NCBI RefSeq assembly: GCF_000974485.1
Contig: NZ_BBOM01000006.1
Span: 248,001-312,000, forward strand
DNA length: 64,000 nucleotides
Direction of reading: 5' to 3'
Source: Streptomyces sp. NBRC 109706
Lineage (GTDB): Bacteria > Actinomycetota > Actinomycetes > Streptomycetales > Streptomycetaceae
This document shows positions 38,539 through 46,499 of the stretch, piece by piece. The notes beneath the pieces were generated by a model. The model did not search any database, was not told where the DNA came from, and was given only the letters and a program-made list of their open reading frames with translations. The position numbers and the translations under genes were made by a program. Positions within the stretch are counted from its first letter, which is position 1, and every line of letters begins with the position of its first letter.

Positions 38539-38694
38539 TTGATCCGGGTGACGATGGACATCTACACCTTCGTCCGCCTCGACGCGCAACGGGACGCCAT
38601 CGATCGCGTGGGCGCTGCCCTCAGCGGTGACGCCAACGGCAGAAACAACCGGGATGGGGACGACGGCACGGCCGGGGCACTCGCCACCGTCTGA
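38539..38694 (+). pseudogene. C-terminal fragment of a tyrosine-recombinase integrase
   Basis: The end of an open frame reads VTMDIYTFVRLDAQRDAIDR followed by VGAALSGD and a polar tail. This matches the segment after the active-site Tyr helix of Streptomyces AICE/phage integrases (xVTMDxYxHV). The catalytic Arg-His-Arg part upstream is missing. It is 92 bases from tRNA-Arg, the expected position for int. Confidence 0.7.
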
Positions 38695-38746
38695 GCCAGA
38701 CGTGGCGGGCGGTTGGCGTCAAACGTGGGCGTCAGCGCCCACGGAT

Positions 38747-38776
38747 AAGGCCCCGTCGATCACTCGACAGGGCCTT
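38747..38776 (-). terminator. terminator of tRNA-Arg
   Basis: AAGGCCCCGTCGA and TCGACAGGGCCTT pair with one mismatch. It lies 11 bases beyond the 3' end of the minus-strand tRNA. Confidence 0.7.
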
Positions 38777-38786
38777 CGACCTGGGG

Positions 38787-38859
38787 CGCGCTCGGCAGGA
38801 TTCGAACCTGCAACCTTCTGATCCGTAGTCAGATGCTCTATCCGTTAAGCTACGAGCGC
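38787..38859 (-). tRNA. tRNA-Arg(ACG)
   Basis: The acceptor stem GCGCTCG/CGAGCGC, T arm GCAGGTTCGAATCCTGC and anticodon loop CTACGGA give anticodon ACG. A34 is the substrate of TadA (20499). It is the attachment site of the remnant elements to its left. Confidence 0.96.
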
Positions 38860-38960
38860 TTGGGCGGGGCCTTGGGCCCGTTCCGGCGATGGATACATTA
38901 CAGGACCTCGGGCCGGTGGTGAAATCAGTACTGGCGGGGGGCTCTGACCTGCGGGAATGC

Positions 38961-38991
38961 CGTCAGCCCCGGTCGGGGACCGGGGCTGACG
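38961..38991 (-). terminator. terminator of tRNA-Ser(GCT), 14-bp perfect stem
   Basis: CGTCAGCCCCGGTC and its exact complement flank a GGG loop, 11 bases past the tRNA 3' end. Confidence 0.85.
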
Positions 38992-39001
38992 GGAGCTGTG
39001 G

Positions 39002-39091
39002 CGGAGGCTCCGGGATTTGAACCCGGGATGGGGGGTTACCCCAAACCGCATTAGCAGTGCGGCGCCATAGACCAGACTAGGCGAAGCCTCC
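39002..39091 (-). tRNA. tRNA-Ser(GCT)
   Basis: The acceptor GGAGGCT/AGCCTCC, anticodon stem CCGCA/TGCGG with loop CTGCTAA (anticodon GCT), a long variable arm and the T-loop TTCAAAT are all present. Confidence 0.96.
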
Positions 39092-39279
39092 TCGCGCCAC
39101 GGCGAGAGCCGAGCGCGCCAGCAAATAATGCCACAGCCCGAACGGCCGCAGCCAATCGGATTCCACCCTATGGGTGGCAGGAGGCCGAGTCGAGTTGCGC
39201 AACGTGTGGCGTCCTGCAGCGTTAGCAGTGCGGACGGAGCCCCGTCCCGACCCGTACTCGAACGCTCAGGAGCACGCGC

Positions 39280-39696
39280 ATGTCACGCAGGTCCCTCGCC
39301 GTCCTCGTCGCTCTGGTCGCATCCGTCACCGTTCCGGCCTCGGCCGCCGCCCATGAGCGGGGGCGGGCCGTCGGGGAGGACCGGCTGGTGATCACCGTTT
39401 CGGGTACGGAGGGCTCGGACGGCACCTTTGAACTCACGTGCGCCCCCGTCGGCGGCGACCACCCGGAGCCGGCCGAGTCCTGTGCCGCGCTGCGCGGTGT
39501 GGAGCGCCCGTTCACGCCCGTCGCCGAGGGCACGCGGTGCACCTTTCTCTACGGCGGCGCGGCCACCGCGCGGGTCGAGGGACGGTGGCAAGGGGAGGTT
39601 GTGGACGCGGAGTTCACCCGTACCAACGGGTGCGAGATCAGCCGTTGGGACCGTCTGGTTCCGGCCCTGCCCAGCCTGGCGACCCATGCCGCCTGA
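39280..39696 (+). CDS. secreted subtilisin inhibitor (SSI family)
   Basis: This 138-residue secreted serine-protease inhibitor has a signal peptide at about 1-23 (cleavage near ASA-AAH). Typical SSI features follow: LTCAPVGGDHPEP, CAALRGVE, and the C-terminal 'TNGCEISRWDRLVP'. Four Cys form the two canonical disulfides. The reactive loop after the third Cys reads CTFLYGG where classical SSI has CPMVYDP, placing Phe at the predicted P1 position and lacking the usual Pro residues. That favours subtilisin/chymotrypsin-like targets. CAGGAGC precedes the ATG. Confidence 0.93.
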   Translation: MSRRSLAVLVALVASVTVPASAAAHERGRAVGEDRLVITVSGTEGSDGTFELTCAPVGGDHPEPAESCAALRGVERPFTPVAEGTRCTFLYGGAATARVEGRWQGEVVDAEFTRTNGCEISRWDRLVPALPSLATHAA

Positions 39697-39811
39697 GCAC
39701 CGACTTTCCATGGCCCCTCCGCGCCCGGCGCGGCTGGCCGTAGACTCCCCCTCATGACACGCACGGGGTACGTGCACCAGGAAAACGTGGGTCAAGGGAG
39801 GATCCGACGTC

Positions 39812-42800
39812 GTGAGCAGCAGGCCAGCGAGGGGCGCTGCTCGCCTCGCCGCCATACTCGACGCGCTGCCTGACGCGCTGTTGCTGGTGAACGGCAACGG
39901 CACAGTCGTCAACGCCAATGCCATCGCCATCGAGACCCTCGGGGTCGCCGGTGCGCCACTTATCGGACGCGGGCTGCTGGACATCGTTCCGGAGTTCGAT
40001 CCACGCAGAATTCCGGGCTCGATGCGTCGCCCGGAGGAAGACCCCAGTGTCAGAACCAAGCCGACCCGCATGATCGCCCGGCGGACGGACGGCACCGAGC
40101 TGCAGGTCGAGGTGACCAGCGCCGGTCTGAACTCCGCCCATACTCCCTACGCCTCGGCCATAGAGGCCGCGTTCGCCGACGATTTCGCCGGCGAGGAGTT
40201 GTTGGTGCTGGTGGTGCGTGACCTGTCCGGCACCCTGGACACCGAGGCCGAGCTGGTGCGTCAGCAGCGGCAGACGGAGATGATCCTGCGCGCGGCCTCC
40301 GAGGGCGTGGTCGGGGTCGACACCTCCGGCAGGATCGTGCTGGTCAACCCGGCCGCCGCGCAGATCCTCGGGCATCGGGCCAGTCAGCTGGGCGGTCAGC
40401 TGCTGCATCCCCTGGCCCACCACTCGCGGGCCGACGGCACCCCGTTGGCCTACGAGGAGACCCCCCTGCACGACACTCTGGTCTCCGGGCGCAAGCACCG
40501 GGTGCGCGGCCAGGTGCTGTGGACGGGCGACGGCCGCGCGGTGCCGGTCAACATGACGACCGCGCCGGTGCGCGACGGGGACCAGCTGGTCGGCGCCGTG
40601 ATGACGTTCCTGGACCGCCGCCCCTACGACACGTTGGCCGCGCGGCACAGCCAGCTGCTGTCGGTGCTGCGCGACGGGCTGCGCGGGCCGCTGGACCAGC
40701 TGCGTGGCGAACTGAGCGCGCTGGCCGCCGATCCGGCGGGACAGCTGTGGCCGGAGGCCAACCAGGTGCTGCACCATCTGGCCGCCGGCTATGCGCGGAT
40801 GACCACGCTGGTGGACAACGTGCTGGGTTATCAGCGGCTCGACGAGGGCCTGGAGAAGCTGGCGCTCAAGCGGGTCTCGTTGGACACGGTGGTGGCGGCG
40901 GGCGTCGAGGGTGCAACCGAGCTGATCGGCCCGGGGCGTGCGCAGTTCGCGGTGCACGCCCCGCCGATCGAGGCCGAGGTCGATCCGGAACGACTCGCTC
41001 AGGCGTTGGCACATCTGATCGCCGATGTGGCCGGTGTGGACGCGACCGGTCAGGCTCCCGCCTCCGCGCGTGGCGATTCGACCATTGTGGTCGCCGCCGC
41101 CCAGCGCGGCGAGGTGGTGCGGATCGAGGTCCGCGGCCCCTATCCGGGGGGCAACCCGGTGCACGAGCCCATCGTTCGGGGCATCGTGCGGCAGCACGGC
41201 GGCGTGCTCCAGACCCACGAGATGCCGGGCCAGGGCGGCGCCTCGGCCTATGTGCTTGAGGTGCCGATCGCGGCGGGCGACGGGACGGCGCCGGTGGCGC
41301 CGGTCGGCGCGCGCGACGCCAGCGGCGACACCACCGTGATGCCGGTGCCGGCCGAGCCGGCGCGCGGCACCGAACGTCCGAGCGCCCCCTCGGGTGGCGC
41401 GACGGAGGAACGGCCGGCGGCGCCCGCCGTCGAGCCGGTGCCCGACACCCCGACGGGGCGGCGGCGTCGGCACGCGCCCGAGCAGCCCACGCCGCCCGAG
41501 ACCGCGATTTCCACGACGGCCTCGGCGACTCCCGCGCCCGGCACGCCGATGCCGGAGACGGCCGGCGCGGAGACGCCGGCGCCCGGCATCCCGCTCCCCG
41601 GGGCGCCCGCGTCGGCGGTCGAGCAGCAGACGCCCCCCGGTGGGACAGGCAATGGTCGCCGCCGGCGCGCGTTGGCCCCCGTCGACGAGACGCCCGGCGA
41701 GGCGATCCCGGCGGCAGCGGCCACGGCGCCGCCGCCGACCGGCCGCCGGCGTCGGGCGCTGCCGCCGCAGCCGGCGGAGGGCGCGCCCGAGCCGGGTCAG
41801 CAGCGGATCGCGCTCGGCCCTGTCCCGACCGGGCCGGCGCCTGAGCCGACGGCCGAGGCGCCCGGCACGCCACATCCGGCCGCGCCCCAACCGGCGCCGG
41901 TCAGCGCGCCGGCGCCGGCGCAGCCACCGGTCCAGCCCGCCGCACCGGTCCAGTCGGCGACGCCGCCGCAGCCGGTGGTGCCGCAGCCGGGCAGGCCGGC
42001 GCTTCCCACGCGCGGCGCGCGGAACGCCGAGGCGTCCGCGCCGCAGCCCCCGGCGGCGGCCCAGCCGGCCGTGCCGGTCCAGCCGCCGGCCCAGGCCATC
42101 GGCCCCGAGCCGGATCCGGCCGCTTACGAGCTGGCCACTCCCGAGCAGCCGGCCGCCGGCCAACCGGCGTTCGAGCAGCCCGAGTACGAGCAGGCCGAGC
42201 GCTCGGATTACGAGCGGAACCAGGCCGAGTCCGGGGCGGCCGGGCCCGCGTCGGAACAGCCGGCCACGCCCGAGCAGCCGGCCGACGAGCCGCCGTCCGT
42301 CGAGCACTCGGTAGTGGCGGCCAGCCCCATCCTGGACGGCAGCATGGCCCCGGCGCCCGCGCCCGTGCGGTCACGCCCCCTGCCCATGCCGGGCAGCGAG
42401 CGCGCCCGCCCCGAGCAGCGCACGCCCGGCGTGAGCGTGCAGACGCTGGGGCAGGGTGTTCCCATTCCGCCCCAGGCGCACGCCCCCCGTCCGCACCCGG
42501 GGCCCGAGGCGCCGTCCCCGGCGCAGCCGGGCCAACCGGTCCTGCCCGCACAGGCCACAGGCCCGGCACAGGCCACAGGCCCGGCACAGGCCACAGGCCC
42601 GGCACCGGCCACAGGTCCAGGACCGTCCGGCGCCGCGCAGCCCGTTTCGCCGCCCACCCGGCGGCGCAAGCTGGCGACGCCGCCGGACGAGGGCGATCCG
42701 CGGCTCGGTCGCGGCGCGCCGGGCGGCCAACCCGTGCCCAGCGCGGCGCCCGACACCCAGGGGCGCGGTCGCGAGTACGCGATCAGCGCGCCCGCCGCCG

Positions 42801-43642
42801 GCACGGCCGAGGGCCCCGAGCCGCTCGACGGCCCCAACGGGGCGGTCGACGTGACCAAGGGCGGCGGCGAGACGGGCGCCGGTGCGCTGCGGCCGAACGG
42901 TCCCGCCGACGACGAACTGCCGCCGGAGCCGCTGGACAACCCGCGTCGGCTGCTGGTGTGGCCCGAGCCCGACGTCTCGACCCAGCAGGCGCTGACCGAC
43001 CGTGGCTATCGCCCGGTGATCGTGCACTCCCGCGAGGAGGTGGACGCGCAGATCGCGGCCTACCCGGCGGCGCTCTTCGTCGATCCGCTGACCGGGCCGA
43101 TCACCAGGACCGCGCTCCAGTCGCTGCGGGGCGCCGCGGTGGCGGCCGAGGTGCCCGTGTTGGTGACCGCCGGGCTCGGCCAGGCCAGCCGGGAGGCGGC
43201 CTATGGCGCCGATCCGGCGGTGCTGCTGAAGGCGCTCGCGCCCAGGGACAGCGATCAGCATCCGCCGAGGGTGCTGCTGGTCGAGGAACAGCCGGCAATC
43301 GCCGACGCGTTGGCGGCCTCGCTGGAGCGGCGCGGGATGCGGGCGGCACACGCCCCCTCGGACGCAGCGGCGATGGAGCTGGCGGCGCAGCTGCGGCCGA
43401 ACCTCGTGGTGATGGATCTCAACCAGGTGCGGCGCCGCAGGGCGGGCATCATCGACTGGCTGCGGGTGAACGGGCTGCTGAACCGCACCCCGTTCGTCGT
43501 GTACACCGCCGCCGAGATGGATCCGGCGCAGCTGCCGCTGCTGGCCTCGGGCGAGACGGTGCTCTTCCTGGCCGAGCGCTCCACCCATCCGGATGTGCAG
43601 GCCAAGATCGTGGATCTGCTGGCGAAGATCGGCGCGCACTAG
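39812..43642 (+). CDS. PAS-PAS degenerate histidine kinase with long Pro/Ala linker and two receiver-like domains
   Basis: It encodes 1276 residues, soluble. PAS 1 spans about 10-130 and PAS 2 about 155-270. A dimerisation/kinase-like region lies at about 272-470. A ~550-residue Pro/Ala/Glu low-complexity linker holds an 18-bp tandem repeat, and the C-terminus has two receiver-like domains (about 1048-1140 and 1150-1270). At the phosphoacceptor site the usual SHELRTPL reads RDGLRGPL, so His is replaced by Asp. The N-box Asn residues (QALAHLIADVA) and G-boxes are also eroded, so kinase activity is unlikely. Receiver 1 keeps Asp (ALFVDPL) and Lys (LLKALAP); receiver 2 keeps Asp (VVMDLN) and Thr but lacks the Lys. 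GTG start after GGGAGG. Probably a scaffold or phospho-sensor. Confidence 0.8.
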   Translation: MSSRPARGAARLAAILDALPDALLLVNGNGTVVNANAIAIETLGVAGAPLIGRGLLDIVPEFDPRRIPGSMRRPEEDPSVRTKPTRMIARRTDGTELQVEVTSAGLNSAHTPYASAIEAAFADDFAGEELLVLVVRDLSGTLDTEAELVRQQRQTEMILRAASEGVVGVDTSGRIVLVNPAAAQILGHRASQLGGQLLHPLAHHSRADGTPLAYEETPLHDTLVSGRKHRVRGQVLWTGDGRAVPVNMTTAPVRDGDQLVGAVMTFLDRRPYDTLAARHSQLLSVLRDGLRGPLDQLRGELSALAADPAGQLWPEANQVLHHLAAGYARMTTLVDNVLGYQRLDEGLEKLALKRVSLDTVVAAGVEGATELIGPGRAQFAVHAPPIEAEVDPERLAQALAHLIADVAGVDATGQAPASARGDSTIVVAAAQRGEVVRIEVRGPYPGGNPVHEPIVRGIVRQHGGVLQTHEMPGQGGASAYVLEVPIAAGDGTAPVAPVGARDASGDTTVMPVPAEPARGTERPSAPSGGATEERPAAPAVEPVPDTPTGRRRRHAPEQPTPPETAISTTASATPAPGTPMPETAGAETPAPGIPLPGAPASAVEQQTPPGGTGNGRRRRALAPVDETPGEAIPAAAATAPPPTGRRRRALPPQPAEGAPEPGQQRIALGPVPTGPAPEPTAEAPGTPHPAAPQPAPVSAPAPAQPPVQPAAPVQSATPPQPVVPQPGRPALPTRGARNAEASAPQPPAAAQPAVPVQPPAQAIGPEPDPAAYELATPEQPAAGQPAFEQPEYEQAERSDYERNQAESGAAGPASEQPATPEQPADEPPSVEHSVVAASPILDGSMAPAPAPVRSRPLPMPGSERARPEQRTPGVSVQTLGQGVPIPPQAHAPRPHPGPEAPSPAQPGQPVLPAQATGPAQATGPAQATGPAPATGPGPSGAAQPVSPPTRRRKLATPPDEGDPRLGRGAPGGQPVPSAAPDTQGRGREYAISAPAAGTAEGPEPLDGPNGAVDVTKGGGETGAGALRPNGPADDELPPEPLDNPRRLLVWPEPDVSTQQALTDRGYRPVIVHSREEVDAQIAAYPAALFVDPLTGPITRTALQSLRGAAVAAEVPVLVTAGLGQASREAAYGADPAVLLKALAPRDSDQHPPRVLLVEEQPAIADALAASLERRGMRAAHAPSDAAAMELAAQLRPNLVVMDLNQVRRRRAGIIDWLRVNGLLNRTPFVVYTAAEMDPAQLPLLASGETVLFLAERSTHPDVQAKIVDLLAKIGAH
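42547..42617 (+). repeat. 18-bp tandem repeat in the linker
   Basis: Nearly four copies of CGGCACAGGCCACAGGCC encode repeated GPAQAT units. The last copy carries substitutions. Likely length-variable between strains; no spacer structure, so not CRISPR. Confidence 0.9.
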
Positions 43643-43719
43643 GGCCCCGGCCGCGGGGTGCCCCAGGGCCGTAGGCCCTCGCGGCCCCCGTACCGCTGCA
43701 GCCTCGGATCCCCCTGGCC

Positions 43720-44310
43720 TCAGGCCGCTATCGCCGTGTCGGGTCGGGGGGCCGGGCCGGGTATGGCGGGCGCGGGCGAGTCGTGGCGGGTGACCTCGGC
43801 CAGCTCCTGGTCCTCCCTGAGCTTGGCCAGCGCCCGGGAGACCGCGGACTTGACGGTGCCGACGGAGACGCCGAGGAGTTCGGCGGTGGCGGCCTCGCTC
43901 ATGTCCTCGTAGTAGCGCAGGACCACCATGGCGCGCTGCCGGTCCGGCAGCCTCAGCACCGCCTGCCACATCGCGTCCCGCACGGCCTGCTGCTCGGCGG
44001 GATCGGGCTCGGGCAGCGGATCGGGCTCGGGCAGCTCGTCCACGGCGTACTCGTCCACCCGACGCTTTCGCCACTGCGACGTGCGGGTGTTGACCAGAGC
44101 GCGCCGGACATAGCCGTCCAGCGCCCGGTGGTCCTGGATCCGCTCCCAGGCCAGATAGGTCTTGGTGAGCGCGGTCTGCAGCAGATCCTCGGCGTCACTG
44201 GGGTTGGAGGTAAGCGAACGGGCGGTGCGCAGCAGCACCGGCCCGCGGGCCCGCACATAGGAGGTGAAAGTCAGCGGCGTCACCGGCTGGACTGTCCTGG
44301 GCGTGGTCAT
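43720..44310 (-). CDS. SigE-family (ECF-type) RNA polymerase sigma factor
   Basis: This 196-residue sigma factor contains only regions 2 and 4. Region 2 is SNPSDAEDLLQTALTKTYLA. Region 4 has DMSEAATAELLGVSVGTVKS, a helix-turn-helix typical of the TIGR02983 'SigE family'. The linker holds the repeat ELPEPDPLPEPDP. The Pro/Ala tail of ~25 residues after region 4 is unusual in plain ECF factors. No anti-sigma gene is adjacent; the PAS/receiver protein is convergent at its 3' side. Four GCATATGCC-type boxes lie 190-240 bases upstream. Confidence 0.9.
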   Translation of the reverse strand: MTTPRTVQPVTPLTFTSYVRARGPVLLRTARSLTSNPSDAEDLLQTALTKTYLAWERIQDHRALDGYVRRALVNTRTSQWRKRRVDEYAVDELPEPDPLPEPDPAEQQAVRDAMWQAVLRLPDRQRAMVVLRYYEDMSEAATAELLGVSVGTVKSAVSRALAKLREDQELAEVTRHDSPAPAIPGPAPRPDTAIAA

Positions 44311-44497
44311 GCTCTACAAACTAGGAGACTTCACCCCCCGAGCGGATCGGCCAGAGGTCGCGATGGTCTCTCCCCCCCAGGGCGTAGAGGTGGGGTTGTC
44401 GCCACCTCCCCAGGGTGGAGGGGAACTCCTCCCGACCCTCAGGACGGCTCAGGGATCCACCTGATAGGCATGCGGGTCGGCGACCCCCGGAGTGTTC

Positions 44498-44553
44498 GCA
44501 TATGCCAATCCGCATATGCCGGGGAACACGGGACGGCATATCCCCCGGCATAC
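44498..44553. promoter_or_regulatory. array of four GCATATGCC-type boxes
   Basis: GCATATGCC occurs at 44498-44506 and 44512-44520. The inverted forms GGCATATC and GGCATAC occur at 44535 and 44547. The set is two direct copies facing two inverted copies within 56 bases, between the SigE-family gene and the small secreted protein gene. AT-rich boxes in such GC-rich DNA suggest a protein-binding site. Confidence 0.5.
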
Positions 44554-44567
44554 GAAAGAGCGCGGGC

Positions 44568-44592
44568 GCACCCTGACGGTACGCCCGCGCTC
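44568..44592. terminator. 11-bp stem terminator
   Basis: The arms are GAGCGCGGGCG (44568-44578) and CGCCCGCGCTC (44582-44592), with a 3-base CAA-type loop as read from the rows. It is placed after the 3' end of the minus-strand secreted-protein gene. Confidence 0.6.
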
Positions 44593-44665
44593 CGACCCTT
44601 GCCCGTCGCCGATGACACACCCCGGACGCCATCGGCTCGTCACGGGGGCCCGGCCCCCGGCTCCG

Positions 44666-44950
44666 TCAGAGGACGTCGAAGATCAGCGTGTAGTACGTGT
44701 TGTCCGACTGATCGACGAAGACGAAGGCCGACTCGTTGACATTGGCCGTGTTGCTCTCGTTGCTCGCACCCCGACCGGCGGCGGCCTGCTGGTTGCTCGC
44801 GATGTTTCCGGTGTTGCCCAGCACACCGCCTCCGAGACTGCCGGCGACCGCGGTGTCGTCCGCCGCGTGCGCGACGCCGCTGACGGCACCCAGCAGAAGG
44901 GGCGCGGCGGCGACGGTGGCGAGAACGCGGGCGATACGGATGCTTGCCAT
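44666..44950 (-). CDS. small secreted protein, Asn/Gly-rich
   Basis: It encodes 94 residues. The signal peptide covers about 1-29 (RVLATVAAAPLLLGAVSGVA, cleavage near AHA-ADD). The mature ~65 residues have GNTGNIASNQQAAAGRGASN and an aromatic C-terminus (TYYTLIFDVL). It resembles small Streptomyces surface proteins in size and composition but lacks chaplin (GNxxx-Cys) or rodlin signatures. GGAGGAA precedes the ATG. Unknown role. Confidence 0.75.
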   Translation of the reverse strand: MASIRIARVLATVAAAPLLLGAVSGVAHAADDTAVAGSLGGGVLGNTGNIASNQQAAAGRGASNESNTANVNESAFVFVDQSDNTYYTLIFDVL

Positions 44951-45124
44951 CTGATTCCTCCATGGGACGCGATGCGGTGGTCTGGCTTGGCAGTTGGCCT
45001 TACTGCCGGGAGGCGCATGAAGACGGTTCACGCCTCCGTGAGACCAGAGTTGCCCATGGCTTTCCTGACGAACCGAGATACCCGTGGGATTCCCCCGCAG
45101 GGAGGAACGAGCTGGACCAAACGT

Positions 45125-45817
45125 TCAACCGGTGGCGGTCAGTTCTTCGATTTTCCGCGCGAAATCCGGTGTGGGCAAAGGGAGTTCGATCTCGTCGACG
45201 AACTGGACGGCGTCCGGAAGGTAATGGATCACGGCCGAGGCGGCCGCCGTGAGGTAGTCCTCGCCACGGTGGAGCAGGGCCAGCACCCGGAGGACCAACG
45301 CCGGGCTGCTGCCGTCGGGTTGCTCGTCCGCTTCCGGGTGGGGATGGTGTTCCGGGTCGGCCTGCCGGTGCCAGAGCTCGGCCTCCCACTCCTCGCCCAG
45401 CGCCATATGGTGCAGATAGAGGCAGTAGGCGGCCGCCCCGTCGCCGGCGCCGGCGGCGAACTGCCACCAGAAGCGGGCCGAGTCCTCCTGGCCGCCCAGC
45501 TGGAGGGCGCAGCCCAACACCCGTGCGCCGTCCGGCTGGAGAATGCGCCGGCCGAGGAACGCCGCCATATGCTGCAGCGCCCCGTCCTGCTCGACCACGG
45601 TGCGACAGAGGATGTCCAGAAGGCCGAGCAGTTCGGCGCCGTGCCCTTCGTTCCCCTCGTTCGGGCCCGCGCCGCAGCGCGGTGGTGGGGGGTTGAGGGA
45701 GCCATGGCCACCGACACCGGCGGCGATCCGGCGTTCGGCGGCCTCGATCTCCTGGTCGCTGTAGGTGTGCGGCCGGCGGGCCAGGACAGCCCGGGCCAGC
45801 AGTTGGTCAATGGTCAC
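45125..45817 (-). CDS. hypothetical partner of the ECF-like sigma gene
   Basis: It encodes about 230 residues, helical and acidic in the middle. Conserved-looking stretches are ARVLGCALQLGGQEDSARFW and 'YLTAAASAVIHYLPDAVQFV', suggesting Sel1/TPR-like helices. It overlaps the upstream sigma gene by 11 bases, so the two are expressed together and it may modulate that sigma factor. The start is GTG 45817 or TTG 45823; neither has a strong ribosome site, consistent with coupling. Confidence 0.7.
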   Translation of the reverse strand: MTIDQLLARAVLARRPHTYSDQEIEAAERRIAAGVGGHGSLNPPPPRCGAGPNEGNEGHGAELLGLLDILCRTVVEQDGALQHMAAFLGRRILQPDGARVLGCALQLGGQEDSARFWWQFAAGAGDGAAAYCLYLHHMALGEEWEAELWHRQADPEHHPHPEADEQPDGSSPALVLRVLALLHRGEDYLTAAASAVIHYLPDAVQFVDEIELPLPTPDFARKIEELTATG

Positions 45818-46499
45818 CGGCAAGGTCGTCAGCCCCCTCTCGCATGCCCTGCGGCCGCGCGCCCCCCGCGTGCGCCCCCTGGGCCGGCTCGCCCCTTCGG
45901 GCGGGCTCCTCGATCAGCCGCGCCAGTCCGCGCGGATCGTCTCCCGGGATGTCCGGGTACTCCAGGCCCAGCGCCTCCTTGAGGCGGTGCCTGGCGTAGC
46001 GCGCGGTGGAGCGCACGCCGGGCACGGTGACCCCGAGGATGTCGGCGGTCTCCGTCGTGCTGTAGCCGATGCAGTACCTGAGCACGATCACATCGTGCTG
46101 CCGCTCGGGCAGCTCGCTGATGGCCTGGTAGAGGCTGAGGCTCTCCTCCAGCTCGCCTATCGGGTCGACGGCCTCGTGCAGCGCCTGGGTCTCGAAGGCG
46201 GCGGTGTCCATCACCACGGCGCGCCGGCCCCTGGCCCTGGCCGCCTCGACGGTATGCCGCTTGAGCACCGTCCAGGCGTAGCTGGCCGGGCTGTCCAGCC
46301 GAAGGGCGTCGGCCCAGTCGGCAGCAAGCTGCTCGAAGGCGCGGTCCACCGCCTCCTCGGCGTCGGCCCTGGTGCCGAGGTACAGCTCGGCCCAACGCAC
46401 ATAGGCCGGGCGGTACATCTGGTGGAAGGCGCGGAAGTCCGCGGGCAACGGGGACAGCGGGGCGACTCCGGTTCTGCGTAGGGGAGCGGCCTCGGTCAT
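45807..46499 (-). CDS. ECF-like sigma-70 factor
   Basis: It encodes 230 residues. Region 2 includes DAEEAVDRAFEQLAADW. Region 4 contains LPERQHDVIVLRYCIGYSTT and TADILGVTVPGVRSTARYAR, an HTH. A ~45-residue C-terminal tail is rich in Gly/Arg/Ala. The ATG at 46499 follows GAGAGGAG. Unlike most ECF genes it has no membrane anti-sigma neighbour; the co-transcribed partner at 45125 is cytoplasmic. Confidence 0.88.
   Translation of the reverse strand: MTEAAPLRRTGVAPLSPLPADFRAFHQMYRPAYVRWAELYLGTRADAEEAVDRAFEQLAADWADALRLDSPASYAWTVLKRHTVEAARARGRRAVVMDTAAFETQALHEAVDPIGELEESLSLYQAISELPERQHDVIVLRYCIGYSTTETADILGVTVPGVRSTARYARHRLKEALGLEYPDIPGDDPRGLARLIEEPARRGEPAQGAHAGGARPQGMREGADDLAGDH

Larger units (their letters stand above)
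33857..38859. mobile_element. remnants of two stacked integrative elements at tRNA-Arg(ACG)
   Basis: The block is bounded on the right by an intact tRNA-Arg and contains two left-side copies of its 3' end: an exact 43-bp one at 35341 and a diverged one at 33857. Sequence next to each copy is related as well (the run GGCTGCCCG...GCCG...CGCTGCC, and GTCAGCGCCCACG next to the right ends). Contents are regulators, cutA, a duplicated hypothetical gene and an integrase C-terminus. No intact integrase, replication or transfer gene is left, so neither element should be mobile. Confidence 0.7.

Noticed and set aside
39752..42307. 851-codon open frame antisense to the PAS/receiver gene
   Set aside because: Arg/Leu/Gly-only composition without domains; it is a shadow of the Pro/Ala linker.
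42547..42617. Regular short repeats that might suggest a CRISPR array
   Set aside because: Units are adjacent with no spacers and are in-frame coding repeats (GPAQAT).
44666..44950. Chaplin or rodlin assignment for the small secreted protein
   Set aside because: Lacks the chaplin core with paired Cys and the rodlin C-terminal motif; left as a small secreted protein.
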